Both the position numbers and the translations under genes were made by a program. The notes beneath the pieces are model-generated. The model was not told the DNA's origin. It searched no databases and saw only the letters and a program-made list of their open reading frames with translations. This document shows positions 32,840 to 40,810 of a stretch of DNA of 40,934 bases, piece by piece (position 1 is the first letter of the stretch; the number at the start of each line of letters is the position of its first letter). The stretch is from Absicoccus intestinalis (GTDB lineage: Bacteria; Bacillota_I; Bacilli_A; Erysipelotrichales; Erysipelotrichaceae): NCBI RefSeq assembly GCF_033971885.1, contig NZ_JALBUS010000019.1, positions 1 to 40,934 of the forward strand, given 5' to 3'.

Positions 32840-33271
32840 CTACAATCCAATTTGTTTCTTAAAATTTTTCAAATAATGTCGTGATACATAGGTTTTCAGT
32901 CCGTTCTTGATATGCAAGACCAACGCCCCGCCAAAATCAATTTCCACACTTTCACAAGCATCGATTCGCACGATCGATGATTTGGATATTTGTACAAAAT
33001 CATGGCCGACCATCTGTTTGATTTCATACAATCGGTGTTTGACTCGATACATTTGATCCATGGTGTAGACATAGGTTTTTTCCTCTTTGACTTGTGCAAA
33101 CAAGATCTCATGGATCGATAACACATATTGTCGATCGTCTTTTTGACCAATCAAGGTATGTGTATCCTGCCGCATATAGGATAAGACACGTTGGACCTGT
33201 TCATTAACTTCGGGCGTATGGATGATTGCATAAGGTTCTGGACAATTTTCAATTTTAATTTCTGCTTTCAT
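32840..33271 (-). CDS. LytTR-domain DNA-binding protein
   Basis: The 143-residue protein has a short N-terminal region and then a LytTR domain (about 45-143). Family blocks include IHEILFAQVKEEKTYVYT, HRLYEIKQMVGHDFVQISKSSIVRID and HYLKNFKKQIGL. There is no receiver domain, so it is not a normal response regulator. It is paired with a DUF3021 protein, a known module that autoregulates its own operon. I start at the ATG at 33271 because AAAGGGGA lies upstream; a GTG at 33292 would add seven residues. Confidence 0.9.
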   Translation of the reverse strand: MKAEIKIENCPEPYAIIHTPEVNEQVQRVLSYMRQDTHTLIGQKDDRQYVLSIHEILFAQVKEEKTYVYTMDQMYRVKHRLYEIKQMVGHDFVQISKSSIVRIDACESVEIDFGGALVLHIKNGLKTYVSRHYLKNFKKQIGL

Positions 33272-33365
33272 GGCCCGTTCCCCTTTCTTCACTTACACTA
33301 TATAGAATTTGATCGATCCTGTCTTTCATTTATCAGTAAGTGGTCAAATTTAAAAGCTAAGACGT

Positions 33366-33391
33366 AAAAAAAGCCATGCGTATGCATGACT
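33366..33391 (-). terminator. Terminator of the DeoR-NanE operon
   Basis: On the minus strand AGTCATGC and GCATGGCT pair over 8 bp (one G-T) with a 4-base loop, followed by TTTTTTTAC. It starts at the nanE stop codon. Confidence 0.8.
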
Positions 33392-34077
33392 TATTCGCCG
33401 TCAACGGCTTTCACAAATCGTTTTGTGATCAATTGTGGACGGGTAATGATAGAACCCACAACCACACTGTAACATCCTAGATCAAGGACTCTTCGTGCTT
33501 TTTCTGGGGTATCGATATTGCCTTCAGCAATGACAGGTCGATCACTTTGGGCAATGAAATTACGAATCAATTCAAAATCATTCGTTTCGATATGATCGCC
33601 CTTACTTTCTTCCGTATACCCAACCAAGGTCGTTCCGACAAAGTCAAATCCTAATGCATCGGCATGTTTCATTTCATCCAAAGTGGAACAATCCGCCATG
33701 ATCTTTTGATCTGGATATTTGGCACGGATTTCTTGTACCATTTCATCCAATGTTTTTCCATCCGGACGAGGTCGACAAGTAGCATCCAAAGCGATAACGG
33801 CTGGCTTTACTTCCATCAAAGCATCCACTTCCTTCATGGTTGGCGTGATAAACACGGGATTATCTCCATATGGATGTTTAATGATACCAATGATCGGTAA
33901 GTCGACAATCTTTTGGATTTCTTTGATATCTTCCACGGTATTGGCACGAATTCCTTTGGCACCACCTTGATAAGCTGCCAAAGCCATGCGTCCCATGATG
34001 AAACTAGAATGTAAAGGTTCATCTGGTAGAGCTTGACAAGATACGATCAAATGTCCTTTTGCGTTACTCATGTTCAT
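33391..34077 (-). CDS. nanE: N-acetylmannosamine-6-phosphate 2-epimerase
   Basis: NanE converts ManNAc-6-P to GlcNAc-6-P, in sialic acid or ManNAc use. The 228-residue barrel has the family blocks LIVSCQALPDEPLHSS near residue 11, GAKGIRANTVEDI near 39, and the catalytic lysine block PIIGIIKHPYGD near 62. ADCSTLDEMKHADALGFDFVGTTLVGYT is spread over about 133-160. I start at the ATG at 34077 (MNMSNAKG) because GAGGAGG lies 9 bases upstream. It overlaps the Sel1 gene end by 14 bases. No nanA, nanK or transporter is near, so its role in this operon is uncertain; a nearby HAD phosphatase and DeoR regulator fit sugar-phosphate control. Confidence 0.94.
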   Translation of the reverse strand: MNMSNAKGHLIVSCQALPDEPLHSSFIMGRMALAAYQGGAKGIRANTVEDIKEIQKIVDLPIIGIIKHPYGDNPVFITPTMKEVDALMEVKPAVIALDATCRPRPDGKTLDEMVQEIRAKYPDQKIMADCSTLDEMKHADALGFDFVGTTLVGYTEESKGDHIETNDFELIRNFIAQSDRPVIAEGNIDTPEKARRVLDLGCYSVVVGSIITRPQLITKRFVKAVDGE

Positions 34078-34786
34078 TTTGTGTTTCCTCCTCAATTTGA
34101 TCAAGTGTACGTCGTATTTTACGAAGGATCTTATCAACGTTCACAGGACCATCGATTTCTTGTTCGATGGATTCCAATTGTTCGCTGACCCGTTCTAGAT
34201 CTTCGAGTACATAATACGATGGTAATTGGCCTAAATATTCACCAGCTTTATGATACCCCTGATTGGCAGCTTGAGACAACCAATAATGTGATTTAACCAA
34301 ATCTTGAGAAACGCCCCAGCCTTTGTGATAACAAATACCCAAATTAAATTGAGATCGAACATGTCCCAATACCGCTGCTTTTTCAAAATATCGAACGGCT
34401 AATGTTGCATCCTTTTCAATACCAGTACCATTAAAATACATCAGAGCAATATTGAACATGGCATCCAAATCATTATATTGACACGCTTCTTTAAAAAAGC
34501 GGAACGCTCGTCGATAACTTTGATTGACGCCTTTTCCTTCGTAGTAATCCCATGCCATGGCGCTCATCGCCGGGACATAGCCCAATCGGGTCAATTCGGT
34601 ATAAATCAAATGTGCATGCAATTCGCTTTGATCACATCCCCAACCATGGCGATAACAGTTTCCTAATTCGTAAATGGCATCCAAATTACTGCCTTTCGCA
34701 TGATATTGACAATAACGAAATAAATTATAATAGTCTTTATCTTTTTTTAATCGTTTCACACGATCGATGGTAAATTCTTCTTTCAT
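34064..34786 (-). CDS. Sel1-repeat protein
   Basis: The 240-residue protein has about four Sel1 (TPR-like) repeats between residues 30 and 190. Examples are AIYELGNCYRHGWGCDQSE, AMFNIALMYFNGTGIEKDA and SQFNLGICYHKGWGVSQDL. A short charged helical tail (about 195-240) follows. Such repeats bind partner proteins. There is no signal peptide, so it acts in the cytoplasm. The ATG overlaps the stop of the 817-residue gene (ATGA), so the two are coupled and are likely partners. No other function can be read. Confidence 0.9.
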   Translation of the reverse strand: MKEEFTIDRVKRLKKDKDYYNLFRYCQYHAKGSNLDAIYELGNCYRHGWGCDQSELHAHLIYTELTRLGYVPAMSAMAWDYYEGKGVNQSYRRAFRFFKEACQYNDLDAMFNIALMYFNGTGIEKDATLAVRYFEKAAVLGHVRSQFNLGICYHKGWGVSQDLVKSHYWLSQAANQGYHKAGEYLGQLPSYYVLEDLERVSEQLESIEQEIDGPVNVDKILRKIRRTLDQIEEETQNEHE

Positions 34787-37236
34787 TCGAATAATCGCTC
34801 CTGTGTAAAGATAGCTTGTGGCCGTGATTCGTACATGCGGTCTGTATCTAAACTATAGAATAGACCCGCATCGATGATATGTTCAAGCATATATCTTCGA
34901 TCCACACGTATACCATACCACTGATAGAGATAGGTAATGCAACTATTGACTGTCAATCCTGGTTGTTCATGCATCAATTGTAAAAAGAAATCACGCATAT
35001 GGGGTTGTGCATTTTTCACAAAGACACAGTCATCCAGAACGGCCATCATTTGAATGCTGGCTTCGGATTTGAAGATGGATCGATAAAAAGAGTTCGCCAC
35101 TTGTTGCGAAACGATCTGTAATTGTTTTAAAGATCGTTGCGTAAAATATTGTCCGTTCTCAACGCCATTTTTAATTTGTTCCATGTATTGTTTTAGGTCT
35201 TTTTTGGACATTTGGAGTTGTTTCAACGTAATATAATGACCGGGTGTCCATTCGAATACATCCAATCGTTTTTCCAATCGTTCCAATGCCGATTGAAAAG
35301 TCATGATATCCTTATGTCTTGGTTGAATGTCTTGGGCATGTTCTTGGATCCATTGTTCAAAATATCGACCCGGTGTATAAGGTTCTTTCAATACATAACC
35401 TGCATATAATTTATATCCCAACCGCCGAATCACATAAGCATCCATCAATTGCGAATTGAGATGCTTTTCTTCAATGGTCTTTTGATAGTCTTCCACAAAA
35501 TAGAAATCTTTGGTCAATAGCTTTTTCATCGTTTGAAAATCTTGGGAGTGTAAGATGGTCTCATCCACGATATCAATGCGATTTTCTTCGATATAGACAT
35601 TAAAATTCCGTCGCAAATAGGATTGAAAGGATCCTATATCATAGCCGTATTTATTCGCCATACGCCGGGCAAACACATCCACATCAATGGGTGCACACGC
35701 TTGCATTTCCTGTTTGACAATCGCATTTTCATTGCCCTTACCAAATACCAACATCGGCATTCGGCTAAATTCCATTTCGTTCACATCGATTTGATAGCGT
35801 TCTTTGCCAGTGCGTAATAACGAATGCAACTCATACTGGTCGCGGATATCATACATTTCCATGACTTCGCGATGATCTTCAAAAATTTTTTTCGTGGATA
35901 CAACGGTATCTTGATATTGTGTCAATTGAGTATCACGAATAATGGCTTGCACTAATTTGCGACTCACGATACGATAACGTGATCCCTTTTTGGCAGAATG
36001 AACCAGATATCCCTGTTTTAGAACGGCATTCAAACGAAAATCATGGAGTGCCCACTCTTCTTGTTTTTCCGGACATACGGCTAGTAAGACTTTTTTATAG
36101 CGTTTTTCAATTTCAGCTTTTTGGAAATAGCCATCAAAAGAATGACACACCGCTTGTAAAAAACCATTGCGATCTTCTTTGTCGACCCATTGATCATATA
36201 CATGTAAATAATGTGCAGATAGATATTGTTTTAATTTCTTGGTATTAACGACCCATTCTTTGGCCACATCACAACGCAGAATATTGCCATTTAATGGGAT
36301 TTTTTCACCTTCCAGATCGGGTCGATATCGTTCTTGCAGATATCCATAGGTGGGTTCTAAAGCATCGGTCAGGGCATAAAAGGTTTCTTTATCCATATCA
36401 TAGTGCAGCAATAAATCCCGATAGGCATCTTCTTTGACAACGGGAAAATGATCGATTTCTTGATGAAAGATCTGCCCCACCCGAGAGCGAGAAATCGGTG
36501 GTGATAAACGTAAACCAATGGATTCCATGGTTTTGCCATATAGATGTTCCACGACGATCGTTCGCGCTGTAATATCAGGAATGGCATCCAATACTTCACT
36601 TAAACTCTTATGCACAAAGATCTTTTTATTCTTATAGCCACGTTCATCATGGATCAATAAATCTTCATCTTCCAAAGCGTCCAAAATAGCTTTTAAAAGC
36701 TCTTCATCCGATCGCCATAACATCGTTTCCATGATTTCTTCGATTGGAAAGATAGTGTTTGTACCACGAAAGAAATCACATACATCTTTGCGCAGCGTTT
36801 CTTGTTTGCGCAAATCGGTGTCTTCGACCAACATGTGCATCGCAAATCGACAAGCTTCCATAATTTTTGATGCGGTGTATACAGAAAGATCCAACGTCTT
36901 CATGATTTGTTCACAATTCATGAATAAAAGATCTTCGAGATGGACCTTGCCAAAAATATAATCACGAATAATGGTGCGAGATAAGCCATAGTTCAATAAA
37001 AGATAAACACTATTGCCATCGATGCCATGCACGGCTTTGATTTCTTCTTTATGATCATCAATGATATTCATTAATTTTAATACTTGCTTCCATTCAAAAA
37101 GCGGTTGCAGACGAATCATCAAAGCATTGTGTGTATCTTGGATATGGATTCCTTGTTCAATCAGTTCTTGAACAATTTGTGGACAATATGCATAATCCAT
37201 TAATTTCCAGTTTTCGATGCCTATTTGTTTTTCCAT
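34783..37236 (-). CDS. Unrecognised large protein with a sigma-region-4-like helix-turn-helix
   Basis: I do not recognise the family. The 817-residue protein has no signal peptide or membrane helix. Residues 81-129 (VYLLLNYGLSRTIIRDYIF..., with LEDLLFMNCEQIMKTLDLS) resemble the helix-hairpin-helix of the RNA polymerase alpha C-terminal domain. Residues about 165-212 look like a winged helix. Residues 222-260 (DITARTIVVEHLYGKTMESIG then SRSRVGQIFHQEI) strongly resemble sigma-70 region 4. The remaining 550 residues show no motif I can name. I start at ATG 37236, 4 bases past the HAD stop, without a clear ribosome site; coupling is likely. A DNA- or polymerase-binding role is inferred. Confidence 0.7.
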   Translation of the reverse strand: MEKQIGIENWKLMDYAYCPQIVQELIEQGIHIQDTHNALMIRLQPLFEWKQVLKLMNIIDDHKEEIKAVHGIDGNSVYLLLNYGLSRTIIRDYIFGKVHLEDLLFMNCEQIMKTLDLSVYTASKIMEACRFAMHMLVEDTDLRKQETLRKDVCDFFRGTNTIFPIEEIMETMLWRSDEELLKAILDALEDEDLLIHDERGYKNKKIFVHKSLSEVLDAIPDITARTIVVEHLYGKTMESIGLRLSPPISRSRVGQIFHQEIDHFPVVKEDAYRDLLLHYDMDKETFYALTDALEPTYGYLQERYRPDLEGEKIPLNGNILRCDVAKEWVVNTKKLKQYLSAHYLHVYDQWVDKEDRNGFLQAVCHSFDGYFQKAEIEKRYKKVLLAVCPEKQEEWALHDFRLNAVLKQGYLVHSAKKGSRYRIVSRKLVQAIIRDTQLTQYQDTVVSTKKIFEDHREVMEMYDIRDQYELHSLLRTGKERYQIDVNEMEFSRMPMLVFGKGNENAIVKQEMQACAPIDVDVFARRMANKYGYDIGSFQSYLRRNFNVYIEENRIDIVDETILHSQDFQTMKKLLTKDFYFVEDYQKTIEEKHLNSQLMDAYVIRRLGYKLYAGYVLKEPYTPGRYFEQWIQEHAQDIQPRHKDIMTFQSALERLEKRLDVFEWTPGHYITLKQLQMSKKDLKQYMEQIKNGVENGQYFTQRSLKQLQIVSQQVANSFYRSIFKSEASIQMMAVLDDCVFVKNAQPHMRDFFLQLMHEQPGLTVNSCITYLYQWYGIRVDRRYMLEHIIDAGLFYSLDTDRMYESRPQAIFTQERLFE

Positions 37237-37240
37237 GGTT

Positions 37241-38017
37241 TCATTCGATCCAACCCATTTTTTGACATGCATGATAGATGCCATCGTCCACATTGGCATC
37301 GGTCACATAATTGGCGTGCTCTTTTAATTCATCGGTGGCATTGCCCATCGCAATCGATGTCCATTGTGGATCAAACATGACCAGATCATTATGATCATCA
37401 CCAAATACAACCACATCTTTGGGATTGGCATGCAGTGCATCCATCATATCGAGAATGCCTTGTCGTTTGGCATCGTATTGATACATCAAATATTCGGGTT
37501 GAAACCGCAAATTGCCCAATGTATCTTTTCGTTTTAATCGATATTCCTCTTCCTTGGGAATAGAAAAATACATCTTATATATTATAGGTAGAGATTCATA
37601 ATCTAAATGGGGATCAATGATGTATTCTGTTGGTTCTTTGCGCGGACCACATTGTTCTCTGAATTTATCATCTTTCGCATAGACTTTCACCGAATCATCC
37701 AACATCAAAAGCGCCCCATACCCAAGATTGGTTGCTTCTTTTAAGATGGCTTTGGCCTTGGCTAGATCCAATGGTTCATTTTTGATCAATTGATCATCAA
37801 TGACAAGGCCGCCGCCTCCGCAACAAACCATATTGTGTAAGCCCACTTCCTTCATAAAAGGAACGGCTTTATAGTGAGCACGACCCGTGGCAATGGCGAC
37901 AAAATGACCGTTATCTTGAAGTTCGTTCAGAGCTTGTTGAGCCGAAGGAACGATCTTACCTGTGGATCGATCCGTTAAGGTGCCATCAATATCAAAAAAG
38001 AAATATTTTTTATTCAT
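37241..38017 (-). CDS. Cof-type HAD phosphatase
   Basis: The 258-residue protein has all HAD motifs: DIDGT with Asp9 and Asp11 (motif I), AIATGRAHY (motif II), a lysine near KRQGILDMMDAL (motif III), and VVFGDDHNDLVMF (motif IV). A Cof-type C2 cap lies between them. These enzymes dephosphorylate sugar phosphates, flavin or pyridoxal phosphate; the substrate is unknown. The ATG overlaps the DeoR stop by 4 bases, and AGAGG lies upstream. It lies in the operon with DeoR and NanE, so an amino-sugar phosphate is a fair guess. Confidence 0.92.
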   Translation of the reverse strand: MNKKYFFFDIDGTLTDRSTGKIVPSAQQALNELQDNGHFVAIATGRAHYKAVPFMKEVGLHNMVCCGGGGLVIDDQLIKNEPLDLAKAKAILKEATNLGYGALLMLDDSVKVYAKDDKFREQCGPRKEPTEYIIDPHLDYESLPIIYKMYFSIPKEEEYRLKRKDTLGNLRFQPEYLMYQYDAKRQGILDMMDALHANPKDVVVFGDDHNDLVMFDPQWTSIAMGNATDELKEHANYVTDANVDDGIYHACQKMGWIE

Positions 38018-38781
38018 TCATCAATTACCTCTAAACTTTCTAATGCCTTTAAATATTTATCTTCTGGTTTTGTTTCCATGATCACACCCGTAAAGTCTGA
38101 TATATGGGCAAAGGCATAATTGCCTTCCATTTCAAATTTCCGTGTTTCCAACATCATATAGGTGGATTTGGTTTGTTTCAATACTGCCTGTTTGGTCAGG
38201 GCATCTTCCACACTGTAATTAAAGATCTTGCCCGATTCAATGTCCACGCCTTCGATACCAATGAATGCTTTATCAAATTGATAGGGACTCAATTGAGCAA
38301 TGGCTAAGGCACCGGCGAAGGAATCGCCTTGTTGGTTCAAATAGCCACCCAGCAATATGAAATGGCGATTGGTCGTTGTCGCATAAAGATTCGCAATATC
38401 GAGCATATTGGTCACGATGGTTGCACCTTTATCATTTTCCACCAATAATCGTGCTAATTCTAAATTCGAAGTAGAAAGATCTAAAAAAATCAAATCATTG
38501 GGTTCGATCAATGCATAGGCTCTTTGAGCAATGGCTTGTTTGGCTTGTCGATTTTGACTGATTCGTTTCGATGCCACAAGATCCTGGGCGGCAATTTTTT
38601 TACGAATGCGAACCGCTCCTCCATATGTCTTTTTTAACAAGCCTTGTTTCTGTAAAATACTCAGATCCTTACGAATACTGTCTTGGGTCACATCGTATTT
38701 GATGGCTAATTCTTTGACCAAAACGGAGCCTTTTTCATTGACCTCTTCCACGATGGCTTCTTGTCTTTGTTGGGCTAACAT
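38014..38781 (-). CDS. DeoR-family transcriptional regulator
   Basis: The 255-residue protein has an N-terminal DeoR helix-turn-helix: MLAQQRQEAIVEEVNEKGSV then VKELAIKYDVTQDSIRKDLSIL with the family GLLKKTYGGAV block. A C-terminal DeoRC sugar-phosphate sensor domain follows, with LDLSTSNLELARLL, TNMLDIANL and FIGIEGVDIESGKIFNY. It normally represses its own operon until a sugar phosphate binds. The promoter ahead of it (TATAAT) drives the five-gene operon. Its likely ligand is a phosphosugar linked to NanE. Confidence 0.93.
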   Translation of the reverse strand: MLAQQRQEAIVEEVNEKGSVLVKELAIKYDVTQDSIRKDLSILQKQGLLKKTYGGAVRIRKKIAAQDLVASKRISQNRQAKQAIAQRAYALIEPNDLIFLDLSTSNLELARLLVENDKGATIVTNMLDIANLYATTTNRHFILLGGYLNQQGDSFAGALAIAQLSPYQFDKAFIGIEGVDIESGKIFNYSVEDALTKQAVLKQTKSTYMMLETRKFEMEGNYAFAHISDFTGVIMETKPEDKYLKALESLEVIDE

Positions 38782-38810
38782 CCTGATTCCCCCTAGAGTT
38801 CATTGTCTTT

Positions 38811-38839
38811 ATTATACTATAGAAAATTTTATTGGTCAT
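38811..38839 (-). promoter_or_regulatory. Promoter of the DeoR-NanE operon
   Basis: The minus strand has ATGACC (38839-38834), a 17-base spacer and a perfect TATAAT (38816-38811). Genes below overlap or abut, so one transcript of about 5.4 kb is expected. Confidence 0.65.
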
Positions 38840-38860
38840 TTTTTATGAAATGCTTAAATT
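38832..38860 (+). promoter_or_regulatory. Possible promoter of the radical SAM gene
   Basis: TTGGTC (38832-38837) and TAAATT (38855-38860) are 17 bases apart and overlap the divergent promoter's -35. The -10 is weak, so this is tentative. The transcript would start near 38867. Confidence 0.4.
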
Positions 38861-38872
38861 TCGCCTATCTAA

Positions 38873-38921
38873 GGCCTTTGGTCCCTTGCATATTTATTTT
38901 GGAACCATTAAACTAAAGGCC
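38873..38921 (+). promoter_or_regulatory. Structured 5' leader of the radical SAM gene
   Basis: GGCCTTTGGT (38873-38882) pairs with ACTAAAGGCC (38912-38921), with one G-U pair, enclosing a 29-base loop. The structure ends 13 bases before the AAGGAGG site. No T-run follows, so it is not a terminator. It may stabilise the mRNA or act as a control element. It matches no riboswitch that I recognise. Confidence 0.45.
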
Positions 38922-38947
38922 ATGAGACTATAAGGAGGAAAAGTATT

Positions 38948-40315
38948 ATGGATGTCAGTGCAAACATTAAACGCTTAGGACTTGGCAAAGCCATCGACTA
39001 TGCGATCAAAGATCCCAAAAAAAACTTTCCAAAATTATTGGATTGGGCTGATAAATTTTCTGGTGGAGGATTCGAACGTGAACGTGTAGGAATCCGTAAA
39101 ATCATTGAAGACCCTTCCAATCCATATTATTCATTTATTTATGATCGTTTATTAACATTAGATCCTGAAATGATCAAAAAAGTAGGTGTCAACTTCTTCA
39201 TCAATTCTGCTTTGGAAGGATGGAAGAAGCAAGATGAATATCGTGAAAAATATCAATGTAATATTCCTTGGGCTATTTTGCTTGATCCAACCAGTGCTTG
39301 TAACCTACATTGCATTGGCTGCTGGGCTGCCGAATATGGAAACAAATTGAATCTTTCCTATGATGAAATCGATGACATCATCCGTCAAGGAAAAGAAATG
39401 GGTGTCTACATGTATATCTATACAGGTGGAGAACCATTGGTTCGTAAAAAAGATTTGATCAAATTGTGTGAAAAACATGATGATTGTATCTTCTTGAGTT
39501 TCACGAACTCCACTTTGATCGATGAAGCCTTTGCGGATGAAATGCTTCGTGTAAAGAATTTCATTCCAGCTATTTCTTTGGAAGGAAATGAAGAAACAAC
39601 AGATGCTCGTCGTGGCAAAGGTGTCTACCAATCCGTTATGCGCGCTACGCAATTGTTGCGTGAACGTCGTTTGCCATTTGGATTCAGTTGCTGCTATACC
39701 AGCCAAAACTGGGATGCCATCACAAGTGATGAATACTTCCAAAAGATGATCGATCTAGGTGCTTACTTCACATGGTATTTCCATTTCATGCCAACCGGTA
39801 TGGCTTCATCGCCTGAATTGATGCCAAATCCAGAACAACGTACAGAAGTTATGCGTCGTATTCGTAAAGCGCGTGCAACCAAACCATTGTTCTTATTGGA
39901 TTTCCAAAATGATGGTGAATATGTTGGTGGATGTATTGCTGGTGGCCGTCGTTACTTACACATCAATGCACGTGGTGATGTCGATCCTTGTGTATTTATC
40001 CATTATAGCGATTCCAACATTCGTGAAAAATCTTTGTTGGATTGTTTACGTAGCCCAATGTTCATGGCTTATCATGATGGACAACCTTTCAATGAAAATC
40101 AATTGAAACCTTGCCCAATGCTTGAAAACCCAGATGCTCTACCTGAAATGGTCAAAAAATCAGGTGCCCATTCAACGGACCCTGAAGAACCAGAACCAGT
40201 GGATCATTTACGTTCAAAAACCGTTGAATACGCAAAGAACTGGGGTCCTGTAGCCGATAAGTTGTGGGAAGAGCGTAAAGCGGAATTACGTGCAAAATAC
40301 AATTTACATGACTAA
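38948..40315 (+). CDS. Radical SAM protein with an iron-sulfur C-terminal (SPASM-like) region
   Basis: The 455-residue protein has the radical SAM cluster motif CNLHCIGC (Cys118, Cys122, Cys125) and GGEP near residue 160. The C-terminal part has more cysteines (GGCIAGGRRYLHINARGDVDPC, then LLDC and KPCPM), typical of a SPASM-like auxiliary cluster region. An N-terminal 100-residue helical region is unusual. The reaction is unknown; it could modify a peptide, a lipid or an anaerobic cofactor. No short peptide precursor is seen beside it. An AAGGAGG site lies 8 bases before the ATG. A strong terminator follows. Confidence 0.87.
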   Translation: MDVSANIKRLGLGKAIDYAIKDPKKNFPKLLDWADKFSGGGFERERVGIRKIIEDPSNPYYSFIYDRLLTLDPEMIKKVGVNFFINSALEGWKKQDEYREKYQCNIPWAILLDPTSACNLHCIGCWAAEYGNKLNLSYDEIDDIIRQGKEMGVYMYIYTGGEPLVRKKDLIKLCEKHDDCIFLSFTNSTLIDEAFADEMLRVKNFIPAISLEGNEETTDARRGKGVYQSVMRATQLLRERRLPFGFSCCYTSQNWDAITSDEYFQKMIDLGAYFTWYFHFMPTGMASSPELMPNPEQRTEVMRRIRKARATKPLFLLDFQNDGEYVGGCIAGGRRYLHINARGDVDPCVFIHYSDSNIREKSLLDCLRSPMFMAYHDGQPFNENQLKPCPMLENPDALPEMVKKSGAHSTDPEEPEPVDHLRSKTVEYAKNWGPVADKLWEERKAELRAKYNLHD

Positions 40316-40318
40316 GAC

Positions 40319-40358
40319 AAAAACTTGCATCGATTTGGTGCAAGTTTTTATTTTTTTT
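40319..40358 (+). terminator. Intrinsic terminator after the radical SAM gene
   Basis: AAAAACTTGCA and TGCAAGTTTTT form an 11-bp perfect stem with a 9-base loop, followed by ATTTTTTTT. Confidence 0.92.
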
Positions 40359-40381
40359 AACATTCATCTTGTATAAAAAAA

Positions 40382-40412
40382 TTGAACACAATCTACCTTT
40401 GCCACGTATCTA
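40382..40412 (+). promoter_or_regulatory. Possible promoter of the 114-residue protein gene
   Basis: TTGAAC (40382-40387) and TATCTA (40407-40412) are 19 bases apart, longer than ideal. The gene has its own terminator on each side, so it is likely transcribed alone. Confidence 0.35.
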
Positions 40413-40433
40413 AAAAAGAAAGGAGCATTATTT

Positions 40434-40778
40434 ATGGCAAAAATTAAACGTTCAAATTGTATTCAAGGTTTTGTATTTAAAGATGGTCGTTATGATAAGC
40501 CTTATGTCTTTTTGCGTACACCAGAAAATATCGTACGTTTCTTATTGGCACATGCGCAGGAGCAAATTAGTCTAGCGGATGTCAATTATCATGATTTATT
40601 AAAGGTAGATGATCAAGGACAAATTGATACGCATTTTGACCAAGCCTTCTATGATGAGATTCGTCCATTGTGGGATGCTTATAAAGCCAAAGAACTCGTG
40701 CATCCATTAGCATTTACGGAATTTGCTTACGAACGAGTGCAAAATGAGATTGCCGATCAAATCCAGATCCTTTCCTGA
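40434..40778 (+). CDS. Hypothetical protein of 114 residues
   Basis: I do not recognise it. The protein is small and soluble: a basic start (MAKIKRSN), a central helical region (PENIVRFLLAHAQEQISLADVNYHDLL) and an acidic C-terminal half rich in aromatic residues. It has no signal peptide and no cysteine cluster; only Cys9 is present. An AAAGGAG ribosome site lies before the ATG. It stands between two strong terminators, so it is a single-gene unit. Coding is supported by the good ribosome site and even codon use. Confidence 0.75.
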   Translation: MAKIKRSNCIQGFVFKDGRYDKPYVFLRTPENIVRFLLAHAQEQISLADVNYHDLLKVDDQGQIDTHFDQAFYDEIRPLWDAYKAKELVHPLAFTEFAYERVQNEIADQIQILS

Positions 40779-40803
40779 CAAGGCCAATGGCCTTGTTTTT
40801 TTT
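40779..40803 (+). terminator. Intrinsic terminator after the 114-residue protein
   Basis: CAAGGCC and GGCCTTG form a perfect 7-bp stem with a 3-base loop and eight T. Confidence 0.92.
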
Positions 40804-40810
40804 CATAGAT

